Assembly: GCA_025677815.1 (NCBI GenBank)
Contig: JAIXMP010000005.1
Coordinates: forward strand, 992,001 to 1,056,000
From: Phascolomyces articulosus
Lineage: Eukaryota > Mucoromycota > Mucoromycetes > Mucorales > Lichtheimiaceae
Direction of reading: 5' to 3'
Length of the DNA: 64,000 bases
Shown: one piece after another, positions 28,949 to 40,467 of the stretch
How positions within the stretch are numbered: the first letter of the stretch is position 1
How the letters are laid out: each line of letters opens with the position of its first letter
Position numbers and translations under genes: made by a program
The notes under the pieces: model-generated
Told to the model about the DNA's origin: nothing
Database searches by the model: none
Seen by the model: only the letters and a program-made list of their open reading frames with translations

Positions 28949-31577
28949 TTCAGGTTACTTTATGGATGTCACTCTTGTATATCCGGAGGTTACTGATGAT
29001 AGACATATAAGCGTCTATATTACAACTATCTCTCCCTTGTCCCCAAAACCAAAAATTTATAATGATACCTTTTGTTATTGAATAGTAATATTCCTCTGAT
29101 CTTATTAGTTTATAAAAAGAATACTTATTGAAATAAAAATAAATTGACATTTTAAATAATTAATACTATATGTTTGCTTGAATTGATGTACTTAAAATAT
29201 CTTTCTTTTAGCTTATTAAAGACAGAATCTGATACAATACATGATCTTTTCTTGAGATTAAATGGTAGTTCTCTTTTAACATCATTTATGCATCGACGAT
29301 ATACTGATTGTATATTTTAACTGATATTCTAACTGTACTAATTAATAATATTTTTGCAAGAATGAAATATTACTTTACATTGACAAATTCTTTGCTTCTT
29401 CCTCTAGGAAGCATAAGCGACGATAATTGCTACATTTATAACAGAATATAGTAGATGATATGGATATGAACTTCCTTCTTCCATTTTTAGATACTATTCA
29501 GTATCATCATATACACTTTATTACTTTTATCTCTATTTCATACATCAAAATTCTATTAGTTTCAAAACAATAGTCTTTATATGTAATCTATTTGGTAATC
29601 AGGAAAAGAATTATCATATAAGCAGGAGGATTTTGTAGAGATTCTTTTGGATTGGTTCCACTAAACAAGCATTTTAAAACTAACAACGATTGTATGCTTT
29701 GACAGATTCCTTAACACCAACTGCTGACTCATTCACCTCCATACTAGGTCCATAGCTATACACATATAGAAATAGATAGTCGTTGAAATATGACATTTGA
29801 AAGTCTTTGAATGACTACAACAACGACACAAGATCGATGACGTATAACAAGTTGGTTTTTAGGGCAAAAAAGCAGAATCTGTCACGCATAATACAACAAT
29901 TCAACATGTTTACCTCCCTATTACTTATCTACAGTTTTTTTCAAGATAATAAATAAGTGGAGAAATATGATGACCATATAATCGAAATCATCATCACTTT
30001 TTAAAATCCAAGTATAAAGGTATATCGGTTTGCACATGCCAATGACGATAATGTATTTTTGTTTTGAACGTGTTTTTGCTTCTTGGCTATTAAGATTTAA
30101 AGGAGCCGAAAAAAAAATACATTGTGTAAAAAGAAAATGCAATTGAGAAATAATAGACAATTCATTATTATCTGCAGCATATTCTTACATACGTTTATTA
30201 TTAGTAGAGGTGGTTATGCAGCAAAAGATGTAATGGTGTTTTTTTGTTTTCAAAAAAGATAAGAATCAAATTATACTTATAATATAATAAAAAACTTTAT
30301 TCATATACAATTTACCTTTTTGCTCCAAAGAAAAAAACGTGGTATATTATAGTAGTACTTCCTGAAACTTAGGAGCATTATATAAAATTTGCGTAGGAGA
30401 AAAGATAAACGTGGTCCGTGATACTTTTATTAATAATGATACGTATTATTTCCTTGAAAATAACATTTGCAATAAGCTTATCATACATCATCGATCGTTG
30501 AAAAAAACGGTTCAACGATATAGGTCATCAAGAATATGTGGGCGTATATATACCTGTCTATCTCTGTTTCTATTATTAGTCATCTATGCTTTTACTCTCC
30601 TTCTTCTATAGAACAGTTTGTCTTTTTTTCATGAAAGTCTTACTCTCATTCTCAAACACAAGAATACTTTTCCTCTTATATTTCGCCTCAAATAATAAAA
30701 GTTGAGATTACCGTATTATCAGTTATGAAAGAAAAATAATAATAATTTAATCTCCCAACGACAAGTCCTCTTTCGGATGCTTGAAGCAACTTTTTCTTTC
30801 AACCGAATTGGATTACCATTATCCAATTGAAACACTCTCAATAACAGTATGTCATAAATTGATATTTGATGCTTATTATTCATAAGCTTATTTGGTCTGA
30901 ATAAAGTATTCTACAACGAAAAAAAAAATAGGAGTCAGATCATTCTATTTCTTTATTTCAATAATAGTTTACTCAGTTCTAAAGGGGAACCCATCATGCA
31001 TCATATCTTCTCTGCATAGTTCATAATTTACGTTACTTTATTTTAGAACTCATAAAAAAAAAGTCCTTGAAAAATTTATGTATATTCACCCTGCGTGTTT
31101 GTGGACTTTATATTTAAACTACAGCAACTAGGACTATTGCAATGTTCTGATCTGTAAATACATTTATCAGACTGGATGTGCCTTTTTCTATGCTTAATGG
31201 GAAGACTGTTGTTATCCATTGAATAAATAATTCCATTTGACTACAGCAACTATGTAAATTTGATGAGATAATATAATAAATGCCTCCATAATAGGTTTAG
31301 TAAACTTCAAGTTTCACATCCTTTAAAAAAATAGAACTATATACAATACTGATAGAATAAAATGAACTCCTCCTTGTGATTAAAGGAGGAAGAAAAAATG
31401 AAGAAGAAAAGGAGGGAAGATAGTAGTAGACTAATAATGCAAACAATACTGTGGATGTCAATTGTGGAGATAAGGTACCCATGACAACGGAATGTAGCTA
31501 CTTTGATGTTTTGCAGATTTATTTGTATTGAGAAAGAAGTTTTTATATAATACTATATATTCATGTCCCAATTTTTT
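28949..31577. other. Intergenic between the two secreted-protein genes
   Basis: These 2.6 kb are AT-rich and contain no open frame with coding character. A search by eye for further copies of the MRF start, the KLxFxKRE core or the pentapeptide repeat found none. Confidence 0.45.
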
Positions 31578-31589
31578 TATATAAATAGG
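31578..31589 (+). promoter_or_regulatory. TATA element TATATAAATAGG of secreted-protein gene 2
   Basis: The identical 12-mer to that upstream of the first secreted-protein gene, here 111 bp before the ATG at 31689. Confidence 0.7.
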
Positions 31590-31688
31590 GCACCCGATTC
31601 ATTCATTTTTCATCATTATTACTACATCTTTTTATACACATTTCATAACTACTATCACTTACATTAAAATCCATTCTATATATTCAAT

Positions 31689-31934
31689 ATGCGTTTTAAT
31701 ATTTTCATTCCACTTTCTGTTGTCGTCATTGCTGCTCTTATTGGTACTGTGGTTCAAGCTGAATCCACTGTCATCCGCAAGAACTCTGGTGTTTCAGGTC
31801 CAAATTCATATGTAGCTACTCCAGCTAAGGCTGCTAATGCCTTGAAATTGATACAAAGAAATAAACTCACCTTTACAAAGAGAGAAAAAGATGAAAACGA
31901 AAATGAAGCAGATGAAAATGACAACGGAAACTGA
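31689..31934 (+). CDS. Small secreted protein, shorter paralogue with acidic tail
   Basis: The 81-aa protein has the same plan as the one at 28568-28948: MRF start, hydrophobic signal peptide ending TVVQA, a middle region rich in Ala/Asn/Lys, the segment ALKLIQRNKLTFTKRE, and an acidic tail KDENENEADENDNGN. The tail is short and lacks a regular five-residue period, so it may be either the ancestral or a contracted form. The Lys-Arg just before the acidic tail is in the same place as in the paralogue, which argues for function. The start context (CAATATGCG) is also shared. No introns. No known family is recognised. Confidence 0.72.
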   Translation: MRFNIFIPLSVVVIAALIGTVVQAESTVIRKNSGVSGPNSYVATPAKAANALKLIQRNKLTFTKREKDENENEADENDNGN

Positions 31935-32300
31935 ATAGGACGAAAAAAAAATATGTTTGAATAGTAGCTGCTGCCATTTTTATATATATCTTATTACGTA
32001 TTAGTTTTATTATATTAGTTAATCATTCTCTTTTTGTTATTATTGTCGAGTACATACATAATTTTAAATAAATAAAATCTTATATTTACATCTATTGAAG
32101 TACAGAAAATATAAATTAAGTCTTCTTTGTTTGTGATGCTATCAATTGAAACTGTATACTCTATAAATATATAATTTGTCAATGTAAAGAATAAAGAGGA
32201 TATAATTATTTTTACAAACATATATGATTCGCTAATCTACGTACAATGATACAATAACAACAACTACGTTCAAATAGGATATACAAATAATAATAACATT
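31935..32300. other. Short convergent intergenic region
   Basis: This AT-rich 3' flank lies between the second secreted-protein gene (plus) and the membrane-protein gene (minus). It holds only likely polyadenylation signals (AATAAAATC near 32070). Confidence 0.5.
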
Positions 32301-32337
32301 CTATTTTATTGATGTGTTAGTACTGCTACTACATCTT

Positions 32338-32400
<63 letters not shown>

Positions 32401-33272
32401 ATGATATCAATGTCATCACCATCATCATCACCCGGCCAATGAATTTTGCTTAAATATATCTTACATGTTCCCAAGAACTCGACCATGTAAAATTGATACG
32501 CTATAATCACCATGATGAATGAATCAGTGATCCACGCGATGGAAGGACCCATTTTGTTCAACAATAAGAACATGACTTGGTACAATGTGTTTATTGGTAA
32601 CGTCGTTATCAAACAGAGATAGATGAGATATGAGGAAGGCATTTTATTATTATCAATACTGTCAACGTCAGGAGACGATGATATTGGCAATATTGGCAAT
32701 ATCCTATCCAAAATAAGAAAGCAAACACAATGTAGCATTATTTGGGATATAACAAGAGTTTCTGTAAATCGAAATGGATCCCCTGTGATGGCTCTCGAAA
32801 TATCGAGGGAATAGTACAATATAGCATGTAAGACAGATATAAAAAGATACCACCGTTCAAATGTACTGCTGAATAAAGATCCTGTGAATAATGTGGGTAA
32901 TGCTGTAGCTTTCGTTATATCTTGACCACCCTTCTGTTGTTGATGTTGTTCTTTATTGATGCTTTTCATGAATCGGGTTCGATATTTCCAAATGGAAAAC
33001 ACAACGAGTACAGTCTTGAGAAAAAGAAAGCATTCAATAATGGGTTCTTCAAAAAATTGAATTATTTCATCATAGCTTCTTTGTCGCTCTGAGGTAGTAG
33101 GTTTAGATATGAAAAAATACAGACAGAGTCCATCGATGATCCATGTTGCTATGGCTGGAAGCCATATATAATAATATCGAGTAAAGTGATTTTTTTGTGT
33201 CTTCCGGAAAAATAGAAGATAATGAAGAAATCGAATGATAGAAAGGATAGTATTGAGTATAATAAACGGCAT
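32301..33272 (-). CDS. Multi-pass membrane protein with polyserine tail, unknown family
   Basis: A single exon of 323 codons runs from the ATG at 33272-33270. Hydrophobic segments fall near residues 3-21, 36-54, 78-94, 138-158, 172-190, 214-234 and 242-262, about seven spans. A charged, Gln-rich loop (NKEQHQQQKGG) follows the third span. After the last span comes an Asp-rich stretch and a run of about 20 Ser encoded by AGT triplets, then a short tail. The distribution is that of an integral membrane protein with a cytosolic or extracellular acidic/Ser tail. I do not recognise the family. Seven spans would fit a receptor but the sequence has no motif that shows it. Confidence 0.65.
32338..32400. 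repeat. CTA/AGT trinucleotide repeat, about 21 units
   Basis: This perfect (CTA)n run on the plus strand reads as AGT codons on the minus strand and produces the polyserine run near the C-terminus of the membrane protein. In the other frames it would be TAG stops or GTA/ACT codons, so any length change must be a multiple of three to keep the tail. Confidence 0.92.
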
Positions 33273-34723
33273 GAAAAGAGGAAGGAGGAAAAGAAAAGGC
33301 TTGTGGTTTAGTTTATTTATATTACAATAGTTGAAAATAAAGTTTTTTTCTGAGTGCCTAACAATGTTGAGCGTATGATGTGTAACGTTTCATTTCTTCT
33401 TAAAGTACCCTCTCTTATTGTTAATCAGAACAATATTATCATTAGGTGTGTGCTACGTTGAATTTCCGGGAAAAATACATCCCACTTTTTCGAACTGTGT
33501 AAATAAAATACCGTAACAAACTATTGTTTTAATCACTAGAACCAAGTGGATAAATTGAGGGATATAAATATATGTCGTAATTCTTGCGACATTGCTTCGT
33601 TAAGGGGTAATTCTATAGTAACTTCAATTGCAAAGAAGGAAAAGACAGTATATTATGAACGTGTTTTCAAAAAGCTCAGTCTTAAAACCCAAAAGAGGCA
33701 ATTATTACCATGGTAGTGGTAGTGATTTTAATCATTTTTGTAATTTTTTGATATCTCTATAATAATTTAATCATATTTGTATATTTTTTTTCTTTTAAAA
33801 ATAAAGAGTGTCATAGGAATAGTCTGCATGATACCATGGCTTGGTATAGTTTAATTTATTAAAAAAAAAATAGGTATCCAAGAATATCAAGTGAACAATG
33901 CATTAAAAATGGTCTGATAAAAAAAAATAAGTTTAGGTTTGCACACCGCCAAAGAGGTATCTGTCAACGAAATAGCTTGGCTTGAGGTATAATTTTTCTT
34001 AATAAAAATAGATCCATATTACTCTATTGAAGCTTTGATAGAAATGGCTGCCTATAAATAGGTCTGGATCATGTTTATCTTCAGGAAGTGGTATAAGCAG
34101 TAATTATTTTTTCAATAAAGAATAGGACTCTCTATACAATATTGTTAAAAAATTGACAGCTATACTGTATACTATTAAAAGGATAGTTTTGATCTATCCC
34201 TTGGATGGTGTTATTACATATGGATGAATTAAGTTTAGATCTGAATAAATAAGTACGTATTTAGTCTATTTATCGCTCGTTATGGGCAAATCTAGATCTT
34301 TCTCTACTGCAAGAGAGGTTATCATACAAGTACAAAAAAGAAAATATCATTCATGCCACCTAGTAGTATATAAAAACACGTATTTCATTTTCCTATATTT
34401 AATACACAAGGATATGAATCTATGATGGAAGATCTCAATAAGCTTGTATTATGTTGTAAAGGTATTACATTGTCAACAAGAAGAAAAGACAAGTTTTTTA
34501 ATAAAAACAAGTTTATTCAAGATGGGATTAGGTAGTACAAAAAGTTACTTGGCACACTATTTTAAAAATTGCTTGCAGATAAACAATATAATTCAAAAAT
34601 AAGCTATTGCATACCGACGACTTTATTGGTGATCTTTTTCTCTTTGGCTATTTTTTTTTACGAGGAAAATAAAACAACTAGAGCCCTTTTTTTTCTTTCA
34701 CTCACCATCACCCCTTAACAATT
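33273..34723. other. Divergent intergenic region, no supported gene
   Basis: This 1.45-kb spacer lies between the membrane-protein gene and the WD40 gene. A TATAAATAGG element occurs near 34053, resembling those of the secreted-protein genes, but it is followed only by a ten-codon open frame. I see no paralogue remnant downstream of it. Confidence 0.45.
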
Positions 34724-37700
34724 ATGGAACATAGTTCTGATGATGGCATGTTTTATGATGCAAAGAATAGTACAGCCACAATCAAACCGGTTCCAAAAAC
34801 GCATCCATCCTCGTTGCATAATGGTGAAATGGACAACGACGACGACAATGACGTGACCAATAATGCTACAGAAAGTCATACAACGATAAAAGTCCATCGT
34901 AATTCCATTACCGTAGGTCCCGATTGGCGAACGTCTGAAAGTCGTATGTATGTTTCTGTATTTGATGCTTTATTATTTTATTATTTCATTTTGAATCCAA
35001 TAAAGATGGGAGAGACTCAGACTTATCTCTCCTCCTTTTTAACTGAACGGAATTCTATTTTAGCTTCACGTCATGATAACAACAATAATAGTAGTAATGG
35101 AAATAACATGGATGTCACTACCACAACAACAATAGTCAATAGAACATCCCAATCGATTGAATCATCACAGCAACAACAGCAACATCCATTGGAACTTGCC
35201 ATACCACCATCACAACCTCCTCGAACACTGCGATCTCAAAAAAGTATACTTAGTATAAGAAATTCCGGAAATAAGAATACCAACCATCATAGTAACAACA
35301 ATAACGAGTCTCGTCAGAATGAACACCAAGCCAGGTAAGAAAAAAATAATGGATATGTTTATTTGGAGAGAAAAGAAAAAAAAAAGAGCGTGGATCCCAT
35401 CTGCCCCTCTCCCCTTCATTCCTTCTCTCGGAAACTAAGAATCATTGCATCACCACTCATTCATAAAGAATCCCTCATCGATTATCCATAGTGATAAAAA
35501 AGCAAAAAAGAGTTTTTTGGAACGTATTGGTCTTCGTCGACGTAAAAAAACAAATGAATCCAATAAAGAAGATGATGACCCTCATGCAACCACCATGTCA
35601 GCCCATATAGCGGCAGACGATGATGATATATCAGAACATACTACTGGAACAACTTCTTCTTCAGAATCCACAGCTGCACGCAATAGTACTGAATCGACTC
35701 GGTCAGGCACAACACAAATGCCCAATGCACTTGGTAACCTACGTGATCATGTTCCTCATATAGGATTACCTGTCAAGGTAACTTTAGCAAAAATAATAAG
35801 AATAATAATCCTTTTTTGAAACACGCATTTTTTTTTGTTTCAATGATAAAACACACATTCTATACACACGCATATAGCTGAAATAACGAAATTTATGTAT
35901 TTATCATATACTAACGTTTTTGTTCTCTTACTTTAGGTGAAATCCAAGAATAAAGCAAGTCATGAACTTTCACGATTATGCTTAGCACAAACACTGACAC
36001 TACTGCCACGGTCCACGAACACGAGCCAAGCAAGACGACCGTCACATGATACACAAGAACACTCCAATAGTCAAAGTTTTGCGCATGGAGCAACATGGAC
36101 CATGATGTTTAGCAAGGATGGGAAATTTATGGCCACCGCAGGACAGTATTGTAATATTCATGTATGGAAAGTATTGGATCACGAATCAAATTCAGATAGC
36201 ATAGAAGATGAAACGATTCATGTGTTTGAGGAAACTCCTATTCGTGAATACCGTGGTCATTTAGCTGATATTTTAGATATTAGTTGGTCAAAGGTACTAT
36301 CAGATCAAATGGTTTTTATTTTTATTTTTCACTATCCTTCCCTCCATGATGGTAAGCTAACCCATTGGTTATTTTTTTTTCCACTCTTCCTATTTTTGAA
36401 AAAGAACAATTTCATTGTATCAGCCTCTATGGATAAAACGGTACGATTGTGGCACGTATCCAGAGAAGAATGCCTTGGCGTTTTTCCCCATTTAGATATT
36501 GTTACTTCAGTGTGTTTCCATCCAAAGGTAAAATAGCATTTGACCCTATTACTATAAACATACAAAAAGTTGTGGGGAGGGGGGAGAACTCAACAAACTT
36601 ATTTATTTGTTTGTTTGTGTTGTGTGCATGTGCGTCTATGCTCAATTGGGTGTATGTACCATTACAATGAATTTTTAGGATGATCGGTTTTTTCTTTCTG
36701 GGTCACTTGATAGTCGACTACGTCTTTGGAGTATTGCCGACAAAAAAGTATCTTTTTGGAACGAAGTACCGAATGGCAACTTGATTACAGCCGTTGGATT
36801 TACATTGGATGGAAAAACATCGTGCGCTGGATCACAAATTGGCCAATGTTTTTTCTATGAAACGCAAGGGCTTCGATACAATACTCAAATCAATATACGA
36901 TTCAGTAAACGTACATCGAAAAAAGGACGAAAAATTACTGGTATTGAAGCCATGCCGGGCATGCTTCCAGGAGAAGAGAAAATGCTGATTACAAGTAATG
37001 ATTCAAGGACTCGATTATATAATATGCGGGACAAGAGTTTGATGTATAAATATAAAGGAACACAGAATCATTCAATGCAAATTCGTGCTACATTTAGGTA
37101 TTTTATTTGATTTCGTTGATTTGATATTTAATGATAAATTTATATATATATTGATCACTTTTCTAATAATGGAATCTATTCTTATTTTTAGTGACGATGG
37201 ACGGAATATTGTATGTGGGTCTGAGGATGGCAATGTGTATATCTGGGTGACAGAACCCATTACCTATTCACCCTTTCACCATTGGCAAGGCACCGAAGTA
37301 GCACTCAGTCAATTTAATACCCACGATGATATCATAAAAACAAGTGGCATTAATGGAGGATCACAACATCACTATGGTACTACATCATCCACCTCCACTC
37401 GTGTTCCTGGATGGTTGAAACGCAACAGTGAAAAACAAGGCGATAAATTACGTGGTCATAGTGAATATTTTGAAGCTCACCAGCATATTGCTACAGTCGC
37501 TACCTTTGCCCCTACACGTACACGACAAGCCTTGGCGAAATCTGGATTGGATACCATTTATAATCATACCCCCATTGACCCGGCTCTTGAAAGTCTTCGT
37601 CAACGACGATGGAAACCTAAAAATCAAGAAGAAGTGAGACTAATGCGACGATCATTTTCTGGCAATGATTTTGCTTCAAGTCATCTTCATCCTCATCATC

Positions 37701-38113
37701 ATCGACTCCTTTTTGGTCATTCAGGATCGGGAGGCAAGGATCAATTCAATAATGATGAAGAGGATGGTATCGATGGTGGAGAAGGAGAGGAAGAGGATGA
37801 ATCTGAAGAAGAAGAAGATTGGTGGACTGAATTACGTGACAAGTATAGTTATCCAGATGGTCATATTATTGTGTCTGCTAATGATACAGGCTGTATCAAG
37901 GTGTGGCGTATGGATACAGGTGTTTATGATGAACTCGTCTTGCAAAAACAAAAACGATCTCGAAATTTACATCGTAAAAGTAATAGTCTTGATTATTTTG
38001 TTAATCATCATCATCCACCAAGTACCACTTCTCATAGATCCAATGAGTCTTCAAAAACTAGAACAAGACCTCATTTGGGTCACTTGTTCTCCACCGCAGG
38101 TCGATCCAAGTAA
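34724..38113 (+). CDS. WD40-repeat protein of the WDR44/Dgr2 family
   Basis: Seven exons in the preferred model (34724-34943, 35064-35334, 35492-35777, 35937-36293, 36405-36527, 36679-37097, 37192-38113) give 865 aa. The N-terminal half is low-complexity (Asn, Gln, Ser, Asp) with a basic patch near LERIGLRRRKK. WD40 blades follow: FSKDGKFMATAGQYCNIHVW, an insertion, YRGHLADILDISWSK, FIVSASMDKTVRLWHVS, FFLSGSLDSRLRLWSI, TSNDSRTRLYNM, then IVCGSEDGNVYIWV, and a last blade (IIVSANDTGCIKVWRM) after a long acidic insertion. This arrangement, with LGVFPHLDIVTSVCFHPKDD, matches WDR44 and yeast Dgr2/YMR102C. Human WDR44 binds Rab11; the fungal role is poorly known. The first intron (120 nt) has no stop and keeps the frame if retained. 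Confidence 0.85.
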
Positions 38114-38808
38114 CACTTCCAAATACACACTTCTTTTCTTTCTTTACATTTACAAATTAATTCATATATACCCCCCTAGCCACTCATTTTGATTTTCAAA
38201 CATGTAATAGACCATATTTTTTTGTAGTTGTAGCTTTTTTCTTCTTCTTTGCTTTTACGATAAGCAGAAAAAAACATCGTTTTTGTTATTAAAAACAAAA
38301 AAAAGTATCCCATTCATATATTATATATATTGTTAGATCATTCCATTTTTTTAATTATCAATGAAACAAGTGTTTTGTATATATAAAAACTAAATAAAAC
38401 AAAAGGTCAAATTATATAAAAAAAAAGACAACACATTTGACATCTATTATAGAATATTACAATCATAATATCTATAAAAAAAAAAAAGAACAAAATACAA
38501 ATGATAAGTAGAAAAGATAAAAAAAATGGATGGATGAAAAAGTTTATCTACAAAAGACGAAGAGTACTACACAACAATATAAATAATAAAAACGAAACAG
38601 GAGGAGAATGGGATGTGGGGATAGGGGATGGGAACAAGTACTAAGAGTTATAATAAGGAAATGAATAAGAAAACAATGAAAAAAAAAGATATAAGAGGTA
38701 AGTTTGGGTGTTATTGTTTTGGAGGAACATGGAAGATTAGATAACGGATGGGTTATGGGAGGAATTGGAGGAGAAAAGGGGTAACAACAAATGTAAGAAA
38801 TCATAAAT
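38114..38808. other. Convergent 3' intergenic region
   Basis: This stretch lies between the stops of the WD40 gene (plus) and the hexokinase gene (minus). It is A-rich on the plus strand with several AATAAA-like signals on both strands. No gene is seen. Confidence 0.55.
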
Positions 38809-40467
38809 CTAATCACGACACAACATGGCAATCAAAGCACCACCAATACTTCCACCATCTCTAGCAATTTCTAACTTGATCTTATCCGTGATTTCATCAC
38901 CAAACCATTCTCGTAAAGATGACTTTAAACGATCCGTCATATGAGGATAAAATTCATATGTGGATCCAGTGATACCCACAACAATTTCAGGTTGATCCAA
39001 CAATTGTTGTTGTAAAATCATGGAAATAATAGCAACTGAAGCCAATGCAGCACTACGAGTGGCAACAATACGACAAATACGGGTCAAGATGGCCATATCT
39101 TGAGAAGTAGGCATATTTAAAAAGTGGAAATTACTCAAGATTTCAATACCCTTTTCATGATTCAATGAATCCGCTGCTTCTGCTTCCAAGGCACTCATAT
39201 AAGCTGTTGGGAAAGACCAAAGTTCTTCCAAACCTTCTGGGATCACACCTCCAAACAAGACATCGGCCTTGATGAAATCAATGGCAATTAGGCGGACCAG
39301 CTCACCTAAATAGGCACCGGACATCATTTTTTCATAGATTTGGAATTTGGGTTGATTATGGCTAGCATCTAAAGCTAAATCATATTTTGTCAAGGGTAAA
39401 TAACTTTCGTTGCCAAAAATATCAATTTCGGTATTGATAAGCATTTCAGTGCCAGGTGGGTATTTGGCTCGTAAAGCAGGATCCAATTTTTCAATCAATT
39501 CCACCTTCTCTGGATAAGCACCATTGAGACCTGTGGCATAGATAAGACCAATACGTGCTTTGGGATTGCTATAGGCATGTGCTACCAAGGTACCCACGGT
39601 GTCATTGAGAATGGCAGTGACTTTAACGTTCAAGGACTAAAAAATTGTTTATCCGTCATGTCAGATTTCCAAATTTCTCTGTATAATAAGCAACTTTCAC
39701 ACTAATATATCTCACACTCACACGATCTATTTACTATTTTCAGTGACAACAACAAAATATAAATTTTTACCTTTCGATGAAAAGCTTGATGAAACATATC
39801 AGCCAAATCACGACCTTGAATATCTTGAAGCGTAAAACCCTTTCCCATTCGAAGTATTAAACCTTGATCCACACCTGATTGACTATAAAAAAAAATGTGA
39901 GTCCTCAGCAATATGACATAGTTTACACAATAAAGGTGTATTCCCCCCCTTTTTTTTCCCTCCTTCCTTTCTTTTAATATTCTCCAATCAGTTATATTAA
40001 AAAAAAAATATAATAAAAACTTACTCTACAGGGAAACTCCAACAAACACCTAAAGATAATGTTTCTTTACCATGGATTTGAGCGTCTGTAAAAAGATGAC
40101 GTGCCTTGACAGTAATCAATTCTTGAACAGCGTCTGCAATCCAATCAAAGAATGCAGCACCTGATCCCGTTTTCAATTCTTGTGAAGGCGATCGTTTTAA
40201 TTCTAAGACACGGACTTGACCATTGCCTAATAATTCTACAGCAGAGATGCGTAAGTTGGTGCCACCTAGATCGAGTGATAAGAAGGAACCTGTTTCATTC
40301 CCCTTGGGTAACTTTGTTACAAAGGAAGGAATCATGGTAGCAAGACCCCTGGAAGGGGTTTTGAGACCGTGCTTGAATTCATTGGCAAAACCATTGATGA
40401 TGGGAGCAAGTTTGTCTTTGGATAAAAGGAACTCCTGTTCCAAGTTTTGAAACAATGCATCAGTCAT
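38809..40467 (-). CDS. Hexokinase-family sugar kinase, 460 aa
   Basis: Exons 40467-40025, 39882-39771 and 39636-38809 give 460 aa, the usual length for fungal hexokinase/glucokinase. The enzyme transfers phosphate from ATP to hexose at the entry to glycolysis. Motifs: phosphate-1 loop LDLGGTNLR (65-73), sugar-binding WSFPV (143-147) and GKGF, LNDTVGT with the catalytic base Asp197, INTE (252-255), and EKMMSGAYLGEL. Several normally strict positions differ. The loop usually read GTGTN is ATGLN (219-223), the adenosine loop usually DGS is TGS in GITGSTYEFYP, and the C-terminal helix reads DGGSIGGALIAM. Catalytic residues are present, so activity is likely, but nucleotide affinity or regulation may differ. 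It could be a divergent paralogue rather than the main glycolytic enzyme. The start is the ATG at 40467; an upstream in-frame TTG is ignored. Confidence 0.9.

Noticed and set aside
34053..34180. Third copy of the secreted-protein gene behind a TATAAATAGG element
   Set aside because: No signal peptide, core or acidic tail can be read in any frame in the following 300 bp.
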